The notes below the pieces were generated by a model. The model saw nothing but the letters and a program-made list of their open reading frames with translations, was not told the DNA's origin and did no database searches. The position numbers were made by a program, and so were the translations under genes. Below are positions 46,467 to 55,096 of a stretch of DNA of 64,000 nucleotides, in pieces (the first letter of the stretch is position 1; each line of letters opens with the position of its first letter). The stretch is taken from assembly GCF_000145035.1 (NCBI RefSeq), contig NC_014387.1, forward strand, positions 3,490,805 to 3,554,804, in the 5' to 3' direction. The DNA is from Butyrivibrio proteoclasticus B316. Its GTDB lineage: Bacteria > Bacillota > Clostridia > Lachnospirales > Lachnospiraceae.

Positions 46467-46494
46467 GGGTCAGCTCTTTTTGATAAGCCGACCC
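46467..46494 (-). terminator. Terminator of the STAS/anti-sigma-like pair
   Basis: GGGTCGGC pairs with GCTGACCC (one G-U) and is followed on the minus strand by ATTTTTGTTGT, about 90 bp after the anti-sigma-like gene stop. Confidence 0.7.
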
Positions 46495-46581
46495 TGATTA
46501 TTATTTGAAAAATATTGCGAGTATTACAAACCACTAACAGACTTCATATATTGAATTCTATTATGTCTACTCAAGTATATT

Positions 46582-47112
46582 TCAGAAAGCTTTTGTAACC
46601 GTCATTTCTACTACTCCGCCTTTGATAGAAATCTTAATATCATCAGCGAGCTTTTTAAGTACTGATTGTTCATAACGATCCCACTCAGGATCATCAATAT
46701 ATCTTCCAACAACGTCAGAAGCAATTTCGTCCGGAAGCTCATAGTATGTTTTATCACTTTCGGAGAGCATAGCCTCTTCAAAGGCATCTCTTAGCATTCC
46801 CAAAAAGGTTGTTGCTGCTTCATTTTTATGTGATGAGGCAGAAGAAAGAAGAAGGTGTCTCTTTTCCTTGTCCATCACAGTCTGCGTTGTCATCTTTAGA
46901 TCATACTTGCCATTCTCGCACTCGACCCAGTAAGAAGCCTTAATTTCTCCGGTAATACTGCGTGCCATGCTGAGCATCTCTTCAGCACATAACTGAAGCT
47001 TTAATGATTCCTTGTCACCAAGCCCGTTAAAATCAGCTATTTTTTTGGTTGCCTCTACAGCTTCTTTAAATCCCAATCCTTTATTATCAATTGTAACAAC
47101 ATCTGACTTCAT
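46582..47112 (-). CDS. Degenerate RsbW-like histidine-kinase-type ATPase
   Basis: 176 residues. The segment LKLQLCAEEMLSMARS resembles the N-box of anti-sigma kinases, but the Asn that coordinates Mg is replaced (Ser/Met), and no glycine-rich G1 box is evident. The gene lies 23 bp after a STAS antagonist-like gene, the usual partner order. It may bind the STAS protein without phosphorylating it. No sigma factor gene follows. AAGGAGGTG site before the ATG. Confidence 0.65.
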   Translation of the reverse strand: MKSDVVTIDNKGLGFKEAVEATKKIADFNGLGDKESLKLQLCAEEMLSMARSITGEIKASYWVECENGKYDLKMTTQTVMDKEKRHLLLSSASSHKNEAATTFLGMLRDAFEEAMLSESDKTYYELPDEIASDVVGRYIDDPEWDRYEQSVLKKLADDIKISIKGGVVEMTVTKAF

Positions 47113-47135
47113 CTATAGCACCTCCTTAGCGCAGA

Positions 47136-47432
47136 TCACTCAACGTCTAGTAATTCATCAAAGCCTGTTACTTCAAATACCTCTTTCACAATGTCATTGG
47201 CATTGACAATTTTCACGTTTCCTTTGTTGTGGAGCTGTTTTTTGGCAATAAGAAGAGTCCTTAGACCAGCAGAAGAAACATATTCCAGATTCTTCATATC
47301 AACAGTCAGATTCCTAACATTATCCAGACTTTCTCTTATTACCTGCTCTAAGTCAGGAGCTGTCATTGTATCAAGTCTGCCTTCAAGTACAATTTCAAGT
47401 TGATCACCATTCAGGTTTTTGGTTATAGTCAT
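47136..47432 (-). CDS. STAS-domain anti-sigma factor antagonist-like protein
   Basis: 98 residues, a single STAS domain with EIVLEGRLDTMTAP and VDMKNLEYVSSAGLRTLL. The Ser-Ser before AGL is the usual phosphorylation site. Partner of the downstream kinase-like protein in a regulatory switch. GGAGG before the ATG. Confidence 0.9.
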   Translation of the reverse strand: MTITKNLNGDQLEIVLEGRLDTMTAPDLEQVIRESLDNVRNLTVDMKNLEYVSSAGLRTLLIAKKQLHNKGNVKIVNANDIVKEVFEVTGFDELLDVE

Positions 47433-47585
47433 ACTTGCCCTCCTTGCTATAAACGGGTCATCTGTTTTGTACTAATAATTTTATCATAATTAAGTGTATA
47501 TTTATAGCAACCTGACGGCTATCCTTTATTAATTTTTTCTTAGGAAGAAGGTTAGACTATCCCCACCTTCATCGTTTTTCACCCT

Positions 47586-47867
47586 TTACAAATTCATACA
47601 CTTTCTCTGACCAACTCCAGATGTCCTTACAATCATTATCAAGATAGAATGTCTTACATCATATATTTTCCTATATTCTTCAATCTTTTTTAAGATACTA
47701 TCATCAGCTTCTACAGAACAAGCCCTGCCATTTTGTTTTTCGTAATTTATGAAATCATATACTGTCTGGATTTCCCATTCTGTAATATTAGGGTAGTCTG
47801 AAAGCTTCTTGTAAAAAACTCCATCCCAGCATTCGGTACATTCATATTCAGCTATCTTGATTATCAT
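47586..47867 (-). CDS. Small protein of unknown function
   Basis: 93 residues, no family recognised. Cys pair in YECTECWDG and a Tyr/Asp/Ile-rich helical middle. The ribosome-binding site AGGTGG is good. It follows the ATPase gene by 63 bp on the same strand and might be co-transcribed; the abrupt Cys/Arg-rich end could mean a frameshifted remnant. Confidence 0.55.
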   Translation of the reverse strand: MIIKIAEYECTECWDGVFYKKLSDYPNITEWEIQTVYDFINYEKQNGRACSVEADDSILKKIEEYRKIYDVRHSILIMIVRTSGVGQRKCMNL

Positions 47868-47930
47868 TTATAGCCACCTAAACTTAATATTCGTTAAATT
47901 AATGTCAATATACGCAGACGTCTGCGCTTT

Positions 47931-49355
47931 TTAATGATACATATCCTCTACTGTTATCAGTACAATATTGGTTTTATCTTGCGTATCAAACCAATCTGTA
48001 AATCCGCTTAACGAAAACAGAAGATACTTTGTAACATTGTATTTACCTGCGATCAGCCTCGCTCTTCCTAATAGAGTTTCGTATACACCTCTATCAATTT
48101 TCTCATTTTTGAATTTACATTCACCAATCACGGCAGTGTTATCAACTGTGGAAAGCCCCACTACATCAATGTCTGTTGCCTGCTGATACCACTTACCAGT
48201 GTCATCTTGAAGCTGCTCCACGCCCCACCATGTTCCTGCCTCAGTTATGAATGATCCAAATGCTCCTTGTATCCCATGTTCGAGGGTATAGTACCTGCAC
48301 ATTTCCTCAAATACACTTCCCATAAACGCATGTAGCTGCGGCTTTACAACCTTATCATAATAAAGTTCACCTTGTCCCATCTCTATTACGCTTATAGCTT
48401 TCGGTATAAACTCATACCAGAACTTAAACATATGGTCTTTAAGCACATACTGAGTTTTCTTCTTGTTCTTTTCTTCTGTTATGCACTTTTTCTTTTCTAC
48501 CAATCCTACATCGATCAGTTTTTCCAAAGAGTACAGTACTGTAGCATCTTTCTCTTTTACTTTAGAAGCAATGATATTTAATGTATTCTCTCCAGAAGCT
48601 ACTTGCTCAATAATATTGTTTACCAAGGTAACATCCGCAAACTCCTGCGTAAGAAGATTCTTAGTCTCATCAAAGAGATACCCATCTGTATTAAAGAACA
48701 ATCTTTTTATGTTATCATCCAAGCTTTTTGTCGAATCGATCATAGCCAGATATTTGGCTACACCACCAGTTACGCCATAACAAACAGCCTTATCTTCAGG
48801 TGAATAATTGGGAACAAATAATGCTGAATCCCTGTAATTAAATGCTTCCAGCTTGATTTGAGAATCGCGTCTTCCAAACACAGGACTCTTTTCGCTAAGT
48901 ACTTTATTTTCCATAAAGCTTAGCGCTGAGCCACAGAGTATCAACATGAGATTTTTATCAAGCCACTGTGTATCTATGTATTTCTGAAGAATGGAAAGAA
49001 GCGCTTCATCCTTCTCTGCCCAATATGGAAGCTCATCAATAACAAGAATTACTTTCCCATCTGATACAGATGTCCTTTTGGTTAGTATATCAAGCACATT
49101 TTCAAGAGAAGAAAACGCTACGCCACTATAATCCGGATCTACCACATCTAAAACCTGTTTAGCAAAAAGCTCTAGATTTCTATCTGCTCCCACTTTTGTA
49201 GCTGTATAAAATATTGCTTTCTTTTCCTTTATAAACTCAGTAATAAGCGTAGACTTACCCACTCTTCGTCTACCATAAATAACGGTCATTCCAAAACCTT
49301 CTTTAGCATACACTGTCTCTAACGACTGTAATTCTCGCTCTCTTCCAATAAACAT
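47931..49355 (-). CDS. AAA-type ATPase with C-terminal DUF234 nuclease-like domain
   Basis: 474 residues. Walker A GRRRVGKST at about residues 28-36 and Walker B VILVIDELPYW at about 105-115 are clear, then a helical lid and a winged-helix-like segment. The C-terminus (about 330-474) holds DIDVVG ... GECKFKN, the D..ExK pattern of PD-(D/E)XK nucleases seen in DUF234. Related genes are common in archaea and anaerobes and the function is unknown. GGAGG before the ATG. Confidence 0.85.
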   Translation of the reverse strand: MFIGRERELQSLETVYAKEGFGMTVIYGRRRVGKSTLITEFIKEKKAIFYTATKVGADRNLELFAKQVLDVVDPDYSGVAFSSLENVLDILTKRTSVSDGKVILVIDELPYWAEKDEALLSILQKYIDTQWLDKNLMLILCGSALSFMENKVLSEKSPVFGRRDSQIKLEAFNYRDSALFVPNYSPEDKAVCYGVTGGVAKYLAMIDSTKSLDDNIKRLFFNTDGYLFDETKNLLTQEFADVTLVNNIIEQVASGENTLNIIASKVKEKDATVLYSLEKLIDVGLVEKKKCITEEKNKKKTQYVLKDHMFKFWYEFIPKAISVIEMGQGELYYDKVVKPQLHAFMGSVFEEMCRYYTLEHGIQGAFGSFITEAGTWWGVEQLQDDTGKWYQQATDIDVVGLSTVDNTAVIGECKFKNEKIDRGVYETLLGRARLIAGKYNVTKYLLFSLSGFTDWFDTQDKTNIVLITVEDMYH

Positions 49356-49366
49356 CTAAAGCCTCC

Positions 49367-49410
49367 ATTTTATTAAAATCATTTTTATTAAAATCCGTTT
49401 TAATAAAATC
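49367..49410 (-). repeat. Three AT-rich near-palindromic repeats before the ATPase gene
   Basis: Three copies of TTTTATTAAAAT or its reverse complement (TTTTAATAAAAT) lie at 49369-49380, 49383-49394 and 49398-49409, directly upstream of the ribosome-binding site. They may be an autoregulatory operator. Confidence 0.5.
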
Positions 49411-49487
49411 TCTTTGAATAAATTATAACGTCCTCAAATGTTTTTTTCAACTTTTCACTCATACTCACTCACTTTTTCGGGGAAAAT

Positions 49488-49514
49488 AAAAAAGGAAGTG
49501 CAAAAAGCACTTCC
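49488..49514 (-). terminator. Terminator of tRNA-Arg
   Basis: GGAAGTGC-TTTTT-GCACTTCC followed by TTTTTTATTTT on the minus strand, just after the tRNA 3' end. Confidence 0.88.
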
Positions 49515-49520
49515 CTTCAA

Positions 49521-49594
49521 TGTTCCCGATGCGATTCGAACGCACGACCTTTCGCTTAGGAGGCGAACGCTCTATCCTGCTGAGCTACGGAAAC
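49521..49594 (-). tRNA. tRNA-Arg (anticodon CCT)
   Basis: 74-nt cloverleaf: acceptor GTTTCCG/CGGGAAC with one G-U pair, D-arm GCTC..GAGC, anticodon arm with loop CTCCTAA (CCT, reading AGG), T-arm with TTCGAAT. The 3' end A is encoded but CCA is not, which agrees with the CCA-adding enzyme in this window. Confidence 0.95.
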
Positions 49595-49605
49595 ACAATA
49601 TGAAT

Positions 49606-49632
49606 GTGCTGACTGAATGTCGCAGTCAGCAC
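49606..49632 (-). other. Hairpin between histidine phosphatase and tRNA-Arg
   Basis: A 10-bp perfect stem (GTGCTGACTG/CAGTCAGCAC). The U-run expected of a terminator is missing on the minus strand, so it may be a weak stop of the phosphatase mRNA or part of the tRNA precursor. Confidence 0.5.
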
Positions 49633-49674
49633 GCTTATATATATTATCACAATGAATTTCTCTAATCAAGATTA

Positions 49675-50376
49675 TCACTTTCCAAAATTCATCTTCTCAA
49701 GTTTTACTTTTTCAAGATGCTTCATATCATTGAATATCTCAAACCTGGGAATAACCATATCTCCTGCTTCTCCGTCAAATGCAATTACAGAAACTGAGCA
49801 TACTCCATATGGAAGCATGGTTAGCACCGCCGGAAACTGCATATTCAGTATGTGGGAAAAGAGAACAGCTCCTGATCCGCCATGTGCGAAAAGAGCTATA
49901 GTATCATCATTTTTTTCTACACATCTATAAAATCCGTTTTCTCTTTTTAACCCATATTCTGATAAAAGCTCATCTATTCCCTTTGATATTGGTTCAAAAT
50001 AGTTACTGCATCTGTTCTTTTGAAAATATGGATGTGATGACCAGTTATTACTTCCGATATACTCAGGATTTTCTGTAAGAAGCTTGTAACCAAGTGACCA
50101 AGGATGTCCGTCAAAAGGTATTTTTTCCTGACTGTCACTGTCTTTATCACCCCAGTCTATTTCGTGCATAAAATCCAGCTTATTTATATCAAGGTCATGG
50201 TCTTTAGCTGTATAAACGGCTGTTGCAACTGCCCTTCCCATAGGAGATGAATATATTTTTTTAATGTTTTCTTTTTCAAGTCTCGTGGCTGTTGCCTTAG
50301 CCTGTATTTCACCATTGGCTGTCAGGCAGTCGTTAGCATAATCAGGCTCTCCGTGTCGAACAAATATTAGTCTCAT
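49675..50376 (-). CDS. Histidine phosphatase-family protein
   Basis: 233 residues. The phosphoglycerate mutase-type motif LIFVRHGEPDY with the catalytic His, YSSPMGRAVATA with the second Arg, and IALFAHGGSG with the second His are present. The start at 50376 is chosen from this motif; a longer frame from 50460 would overlap the deoD stop. The ribosome-binding site is poor because the deoD terminator T-run lies there. Substrate unknown. Confidence 0.85.
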   Translation of the reverse strand: MRLIFVRHGEPDYANDCLTANGEIQAKATATRLEKENIKKIYSSPMGRAVATAVYTAKDHDLDINKLDFMHEIDWGDKDSDSQEKIPFDGHPWSLGYKLLTENPEYIGSNNWSSHPYFQKNRCSNYFEPISKGIDELLSEYGLKRENGFYRCVEKNDDTIALFAHGGSGAVLFSHILNMQFPAVLTMLPYGVCSVSVIAFDGEAGDMVIPRFEIFNDMKHLEKVKLEKMNFGK

Positions 50377-50388
50377 TTTCTTTAAAAA

Positions 50389-50423
50389 TACAGCTGTTAA
50401 CAAACTAATTTGTAACAGCTGTA
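50389..50423 (-). terminator. Terminator of deoD
   Basis: TACAGCTGTTA and TAACAGCTGTA arms with a further AAC/GTT pairing, then ATTTTTAAA on the minus strand, ending only about 12 nt before the phosphatase start codon. Confidence 0.85.
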
Positions 50424-50456
50424 TATAATCTTTCATATTATTGGGATTACTATCTA

Positions 50457-51167
50457 TCAAAGCTTGATTGCAGTCTTAAGAGCAATCTCCATCATGTCTG
50501 TGAAGCTGTTCTGACGCTCTATTGCTGAGAGTTCCTCAGTCTTGTAGAGGTGATCAGATACAGTAAGAATTGTAAGAGCATTCTTTTTAGCTTCTGCAGC
50601 ATTCATATAAAGAGCTACTGTCTCCATCTCAACAGCAAGACATCCAAGATTTCTATAACGATCAGCTTCATCACAATTCTTTTTATAGAAAGCATCAGAA
50701 GCAAGAACGTTTCCTACATGGTATCTTACACCCTTTTCTCTAGCTATATTAACAGCCTTCTCGAGGATGTCATATGTAGCTGTAGGACAGAATGTTCCAG
50801 GAAGACCGAACTGGAATCCATAGTTGGAATCAGTGTGTGCACCCATAGCAAAAATTATGTCTCTTACATTAACATCGTCCTGCATTCCACCTGCAGAGCC
50901 TACTCTGATAATATTGTCAACATCATAGAAATTGAAAAGCTCATATGTATAGATACCAATTGAAGGAATACCCATACCATGTCCCATTACAGATACTTCT
51001 TTTCCTTCATATTTTCCTGTAAAGCCGAGCATTCCTCTTACTTCATTAACGCATTTAACGTCTGTAAGGAAATTCTCTGCTATAAATTTAGCTCTTAATG
51101 GGTCTCCAGGCATCAGGACGGTCTTAGCGAAATCGCCTTTTTCTGCACTATTATGTGGTGTTGCCAT
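50457..51167 (-). CDS. deoD: Purine-nucleoside phosphorylase (DeoD type)
   Basis: 236 residues, hexameric type. Splits purine (deoxy)nucleosides into base and sugar-1-phosphate. Motifs: MPGDPLRAKFIAE (phosphate site), RVGSAGGMQDDVNVRDI, EMETVALYMNA and VSDHLY with the catalytic Asp. AAGGAGGA ribosome-binding site. It follows the DUF3881 gene by 22 bp. Confidence 0.95.
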   Translation of the reverse strand: MATPHNSAEKGDFAKTVLMPGDPLRAKFIAENFLTDVKCVNEVRGMLGFTGKYEGKEVSVMGHGMGIPSIGIYTYELFNFYDVDNIIRVGSAGGMQDDVNVRDIIFAMGAHTDSNYGFQFGLPGTFCPTATYDILEKAVNIAREKGVRYHVGNVLASDAFYKKNCDEADRYRNLGCLAVEMETVALYMNAAEAKKNALTILTVSDHLYKTEELSAIERQNSFTDMMEIALKTAIKL

Positions 51168-51189
51168 TTTTGTTCCTCCTTAAATATTT

Positions 51190-52092
51190 TTAATTTCCTT
51201 TATTGTCTTTGGAATCAGGATAATTTATTTGTCCCTGCATCCAAATGTTTCCCTTAAATCTTCTACCGACAGCCGGTTCTCCGAGAAGATCAATTTCATT
51301 AATTCCAAGATCAAACTCCAGATCATTGCAATTGATCCTCATAATGTGAACTATTTCACCTGTAAATCTGTTTGTAACTTTTCTGGTTGCAGTAATTTCT
51401 CCCAGAACAGAATAGTGATCACACTCTACTCCGAATGGCATAAAATAAGAATCAACAAGACTATAAACATCATTTTTCCTTATCTTCTTAGAAATAGATG
51501 TATATATATCCATGTCGTCCAATGTCAGAGACTCAATTGCTGTGTCGTCTCCTTTTCTGGCATTATTGATCAGCTTATTACGATAATTGTTTTTCTTTCT
51601 GGCTACTTCTTTTTCCTCTTCAGTTTTGGCAATAGGCATCAGAATCTGTCCCTTTGTAGAAAGCGCTGAAAGACTGAGTGTTGTTCCTCTTATCGGGAAA
51701 TTTTTCTCATTTTCATATTTCATATAAGGAATCATATTCAATAGATAAAATATGAGTGTTACACCAACCCTCGGTTCATTACACACTCCTTCGTATGAAA
51801 TAGTGGCCGCATGTCTCTCTACATTGAGATCTTCTTCAGTACTGACTCCTGATGGGATCAGATAAGGATAATAATATTCATAAATGAATTTATCTTCCTC
51901 ATCAAATTCCCCGCAGACAGCCAGTCCTATGTCATCAGCAAAATCCCTTGTAAACTCTGCTACCATTCCGTCATCTTCAGTGGATACATAACTTCTTCTT
52001 GTAGCATCCTGTATACAAGCTGTTATAAGTGCCGTTAATTCTTTTCTATTTTTAATTTTTGAAAAACCTACGCAGCGTAAAAATTTATGCAC
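51190..52092 (-). CDS. DUF3881-family protein
   Basis: 300 residues of the family typical of Lachnospiraceae (MHKFLRCVGFSKIKNRKEL), function unknown. No signal peptide or membrane span. The start codon is GTG, with GAGGTG upstream. It lies 59 bp after serS and 22 bp before deoD on the same strand. Confidence 0.82.
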   Translation of the reverse strand: MHKFLRCVGFSKIKNRKELTALITACIQDATRRSYVSTEDDGMVAEFTRDFADDIGLAVCGEFDEEDKFIYEYYYPYLIPSGVSTEEDLNVERHAATISYEGVCNEPRVGVTLIFYLLNMIPYMKYENEKNFPIRGTTLSLSALSTKGQILMPIAKTEEEKEVARKKNNYRNKLINNARKGDDTAIESLTLDDMDIYTSISKKIRKNDVYSLVDSYFMPFGVECDHYSVLGEITATRKVTNRFTGEIVHIMRINCNDLEFDLGINEIDLLGEPAVGRRFKGNIWMQGQINYPDSKDNKGN

Positions 52093-52151
52093 TAGGATTT
52101 CACCTCATATTTACTAGTACTAATTATGACTGTTGTGCAACAGTCACAGAT

Positions 52152-53447
52152 TTAAGCCTTTTTCTTTGTTGGAACAAGTACTTCTTTTCCACCCATATAT
52201 GGACGAAGAACCTCAGGAATACGTACGCTTCCATCAGCCTGAAGATTGTTCTCAAGGAATGCTATAAGCATTCTTGGTGGAGCAACAACTGTGTTGTTAA
52301 GTGTATGAGCAAGGTAGTTTCCATCCTTACCCTTGATTCTGATCTTAAGACGTCTTGCCTGAGCATCGCCAAGATTAGAGCAGCTACCAACTTCAAAATA
52401 CTTCTTCTGTCTTGGTGACCAAGCTTCAACATCACATGACTTACACTTAAGATCTGCAAGATCTCCTGAGCAGCACTCAAGAGTACGTACAGGAATATCC
52501 ATTGATCTGAAAAGATCTACTGTATTCTTCCAAAGCTTGTCATACCATGCCTTGGATTCTTCAGGCTTACAGATAACTACCATTTCCTGTTTCTCGAACT
52601 GGTGAATTCTGTAAACACCTCTTTCTTCGATACCATGTGCACCTTTCTCTTTTCTAAAGCATGGTGAATAGCTTGTAAGAGCCTTAGGCATTTCCTCTTC
52701 AGGAATGATCTGGTCGATAAATTTACCGATCATTGAATGCTCACTTGTACCGATAAGGTAAAGATCTTCACCTTCAATCTTGTACATCATTGCTTCCATC
52801 TCAGGGAAACTCATAACTCCGGCTACTACATTTCCATGGATCATGAAAGGTGGTACACAGTAAGTAAAGCCTCTATCAATCATGAAGTCTCTTGCATAAG
52901 AAATAACTGCAGAATGAAGTCTTGCAATATCTCCCATGAGATAGTAGAAACCATTTCCTGCTACTCTTCTTGCTGCATCAAGATCAATTCCGTCAAAGCT
53001 TTCCATAATATCTGTATGATAAGGAATCTCAAAATCCGGAACAACAGGCTCACCGAACTTCTCGATTTCCACATTCTGTGAATCATCCTTACCGATAGGT
53101 ACTGACTCATCAATAATCTGAGGGATGATCATCATTTTATTTGTTACTTCTTCATCAAGCTTTTTCTGATTCTCTTCGAGCTCTTCGAGTCTCTTTGCTT
53201 CCTTGGCTACTTCATCCTTGAGGGCCATAGCTTCATCTTTTTTGCCCTGTGCCATAAGTCCACCGATTTCTTTGGAAATCTTATTCTTGTGAGCTCTAAT
53301 TTCATCAGCTTCCTGCTGGTTTGTTCTTCTCTGCTCGTCCAGTTTGATAACTTCATCTACAAGAGGAAGCTTCTCATCCTGAAATTTCTTTTTGATGTTT
53401 TCTCTTACTACATCTGGATTCTCACGTAAAAATTTAATGTCGATCAT
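52152..53447 (-). CDS. serS: Seryl-tRNA synthetase
   Basis: 431 residues. An N-terminal tRNA-binding coiled coil (about 30-105), then class II motifs TSEHSMIG, FRKEKGAHGIEERGVYRIHQFEK and the C-terminal LNNTVVAPPRMLIAFLE. The start at 53447 has GGAGG 8 nt upstream. No T-box leader is evident upstream (53448-53601). Confidence 0.96.
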   Translation of the reverse strand: MIDIKFLRENPDVVRENIKKKFQDEKLPLVDEVIKLDEQRRTNQQEADEIRAHKNKISKEIGGLMAQGKKDEAMALKDEVAKEAKRLEELEENQKKLDEEVTNKMMIIPQIIDESVPIGKDDSQNVEIEKFGEPVVPDFEIPYHTDIMESFDGIDLDAARRVAGNGFYYLMGDIARLHSAVISYARDFMIDRGFTYCVPPFMIHGNVVAGVMSFPEMEAMMYKIEGEDLYLIGTSEHSMIGKFIDQIIPEEEMPKALTSYSPCFRKEKGAHGIEERGVYRIHQFEKQEMVVICKPEESKAWYDKLWKNTVDLFRSMDIPVRTLECCSGDLADLKCKSCDVEAWSPRQKKYFEVGSCSNLGDAQARRLKIRIKGKDGNYLAHTLNNTVVAPPRMLIAFLENNLQADGSVRIPEVLRPYMGGKEVLVPTKKKA

Positions 53448-53601
53448 CTTGATCTCCTCCAAAATATTTATTTATTTCCAGGTATCTGTTAATTGTAGGT
53501 ACCCTTATTGGTATTTTTGTTAGATGCTATCTATTAAATATCATCCGTTATTATAACTCAATTTTTTGATTCTATTTTTTCTCTTATTTTTTTAAAATTC
53601 T

Positions 53602-54123
53602 TTATCTTTTTGTACTTTCCAAAGCTTTTTCCAATGCTCTTCTTTCATCTTTGCTAAGTTCAACATCTGCAACTCCGGAAGTAATCTCTTTAGAATATGA
53701 ATAATTCATTCCATCTGAGTTATGAACTGAATTCAAAAGAAATCCATTATCCTTTTCATCGAGCATACACAGGGCAAAACTAAGTTTTCCACCCCCCTGA
53801 CTAAATGCATCATATTTTTCAAGGCCAATTTTCTGGAACGAGTTATTCAACCTTCTGTTTATGTCAATGATATCTTTTCTGTTTTTCTCATTCTCACTTC
53901 TGATCATTCTGTTATCATGGAAAAGACCTACGATCTCATCCTCAAGAGATTCTGCTTCCTTGCCCTGCATAAACTTGGAATATTTACGCTCAAGCTTGGA
54001 AATTTTTCTCCACTGGATGATTATCAGTATAAACGCTACAATCAGAAGTACCAGCATTACTATAAATATAATTGCCGGATCAAAATTTCCTAATCCTATC
54101 GCACTAAGTATACTACTGTTCAT
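53602..54123 (-). CDS. DUF4446-family membrane protein
   Basis: 173 residues. One membrane segment (about 17-38), a coiled coil (about 40-95) and a small C-terminal domain (YDAFSQGGGKLSFALCMLD). It directly follows parB by 22 bp, a Firmicute-wide arrangement, so a role near chromosome segregation or sporulation is possible. GGGGAG before the ATG. Confidence 0.85.
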   Translation of the reverse strand: MNSSILSAIGLGNFDPAIIFIVMLVLLIVAFILIIIQWRKISKLERKYSKFMQGKEAESLEDEIVGLFHDNRMIRSENEKNRKDIIDINRRLNNSFQKIGLEKYDAFSQGGGKLSFALCMLDEKDNGFLLNSVHNSDGMNYSYSKEITSGVADVELSKDERRALEKALESTKR

Positions 54124-54145
54124 TTTAGCTCCCCAACAATGTTAT

Positions 54146-55048
54146 TTAATTTTCCTTACATATTCTCTCAATGATTTTCTCGAGATCATCATTGTTATAG
54201 AACTCAATTTGGATAAGGCCAACTCCATCTCCTTTAGATGAAATATCTACCTTTGTTCCAAGAGCCTGCTTACATTTCTCTGACAGACTTCCATAAACAG
54301 CATCTATACTCTCTTGGTTCTGAGCTTTCTTCTTATTCTTAGGTGTTGTCTTTCCAAGATTCTTAACAAGCTTCTCTGTCTCTCTAACGCTCAGTTTTTC
54401 ATCAAAAACTTTCTGCGCAAGCTCATACTGCTCATCAGGATTTTCTACCGGTATAAGTGCTCTGGCATGTCCCGTTGATAACAGACCTTCAATTACCATC
54501 TCTCTTACTTTGTCACACAGTTTCAAAAGTCTGAGTGAGTTAGTAATCGTAACTCTGCTCTTGGATACTTTGTCAGCAACTACATCCTGTGTATATCCAA
54601 ATTCATCAATCAATTTCTTATAAGCAAGTGCCTCTTCAATAGGATTGATGTCTTCTCTCTGAATATTATCTATAAGAGCAACTTCTGCTATTTCCTGTTC
54701 AGACAAGTCCTTAATTATTACAGGAACTTCTTTAAGTCCAGCCTTCTTGGCTGCTCTCCATCTTCTCTCACCACCTACTATTTCATAGTGGTCTCCTCTA
54801 TCCTTAACTATAAGAGGATTTATGATTCCAAATTGTTTGATTGAATCAGCAAGTTCTAAGAGCTTATCTTCATCAAATGTTTTTCTTGGCTGATTTCTGT
54901 TAGGCTCAACCTTTGTAATATTTACCTTTTCAACTTGTCCCTCTATATGCTTTTCTTCAATCTTTACTTCTTTAGCAGGACTTACCTTTGCAGGTATTAT
55001 TGAATCAAGGCCTTTTCCAAGACCTCTTTTAACACTTTTTGTTGCCAT
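54146..55048 (-). CDS. parB: Chromosome partitioning protein ParB (Spo0J)
   Basis: 300 residues. The CTP-binding box is seen in VGGERRWRAAKKAG, preceded by ESIKQFGIINPLIVK-like sequence (DSIKQFGIINPLIVKDRGDH); the helix-turn-helix (TQDVVADKVSKSRVTITNSLRLL) binds parS. The start at 55048 has GGAGGAG upstream. It lies 48 bp after parA and close to three parS sites. Confidence 0.96.
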   Translation of the reverse strand: MATKSVKRGLGKGLDSIIPAKVSPAKEVKIEEKHIEGQVEKVNITKVEPNRNQPRKTFDEDKLLELADSIKQFGIINPLIVKDRGDHYEIVGGERRWRAAKKAGLKEVPVIIKDLSEQEIAEVALIDNIQREDINPIEEALAYKKLIDEFGYTQDVVADKVSKSRVTITNSLRLLKLCDKVREMVIEGLLSTGHARALIPVENPDEQYELAQKVFDEKLSVRETEKLVKNLGKTTPKNKKKAQNQESIDAVYGSLSEKCKQALGTKVDISSKGDGVGLIQIEFYNNDDLEKIIERICKEN

Positions 55049-55096
55049 TATCTCCTCCAACTATTGTTTCCCATTTTATATATTTAGAATTTGCTT

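Noticed and set aside
46346..46534. 62-codon minus-strand frame between the MBL gene and the anti-sigma-like gene
   Set aside because: It runs through a terminator and the 30-bp repeat, and it has no plausible start signal or family motif.
49367..49410. AT-rich repeats read as a possible CRISPR array
   Set aside because: Units are 12 bp with 2-4 bp gaps; there are no spacers of constant length and no cas genes.
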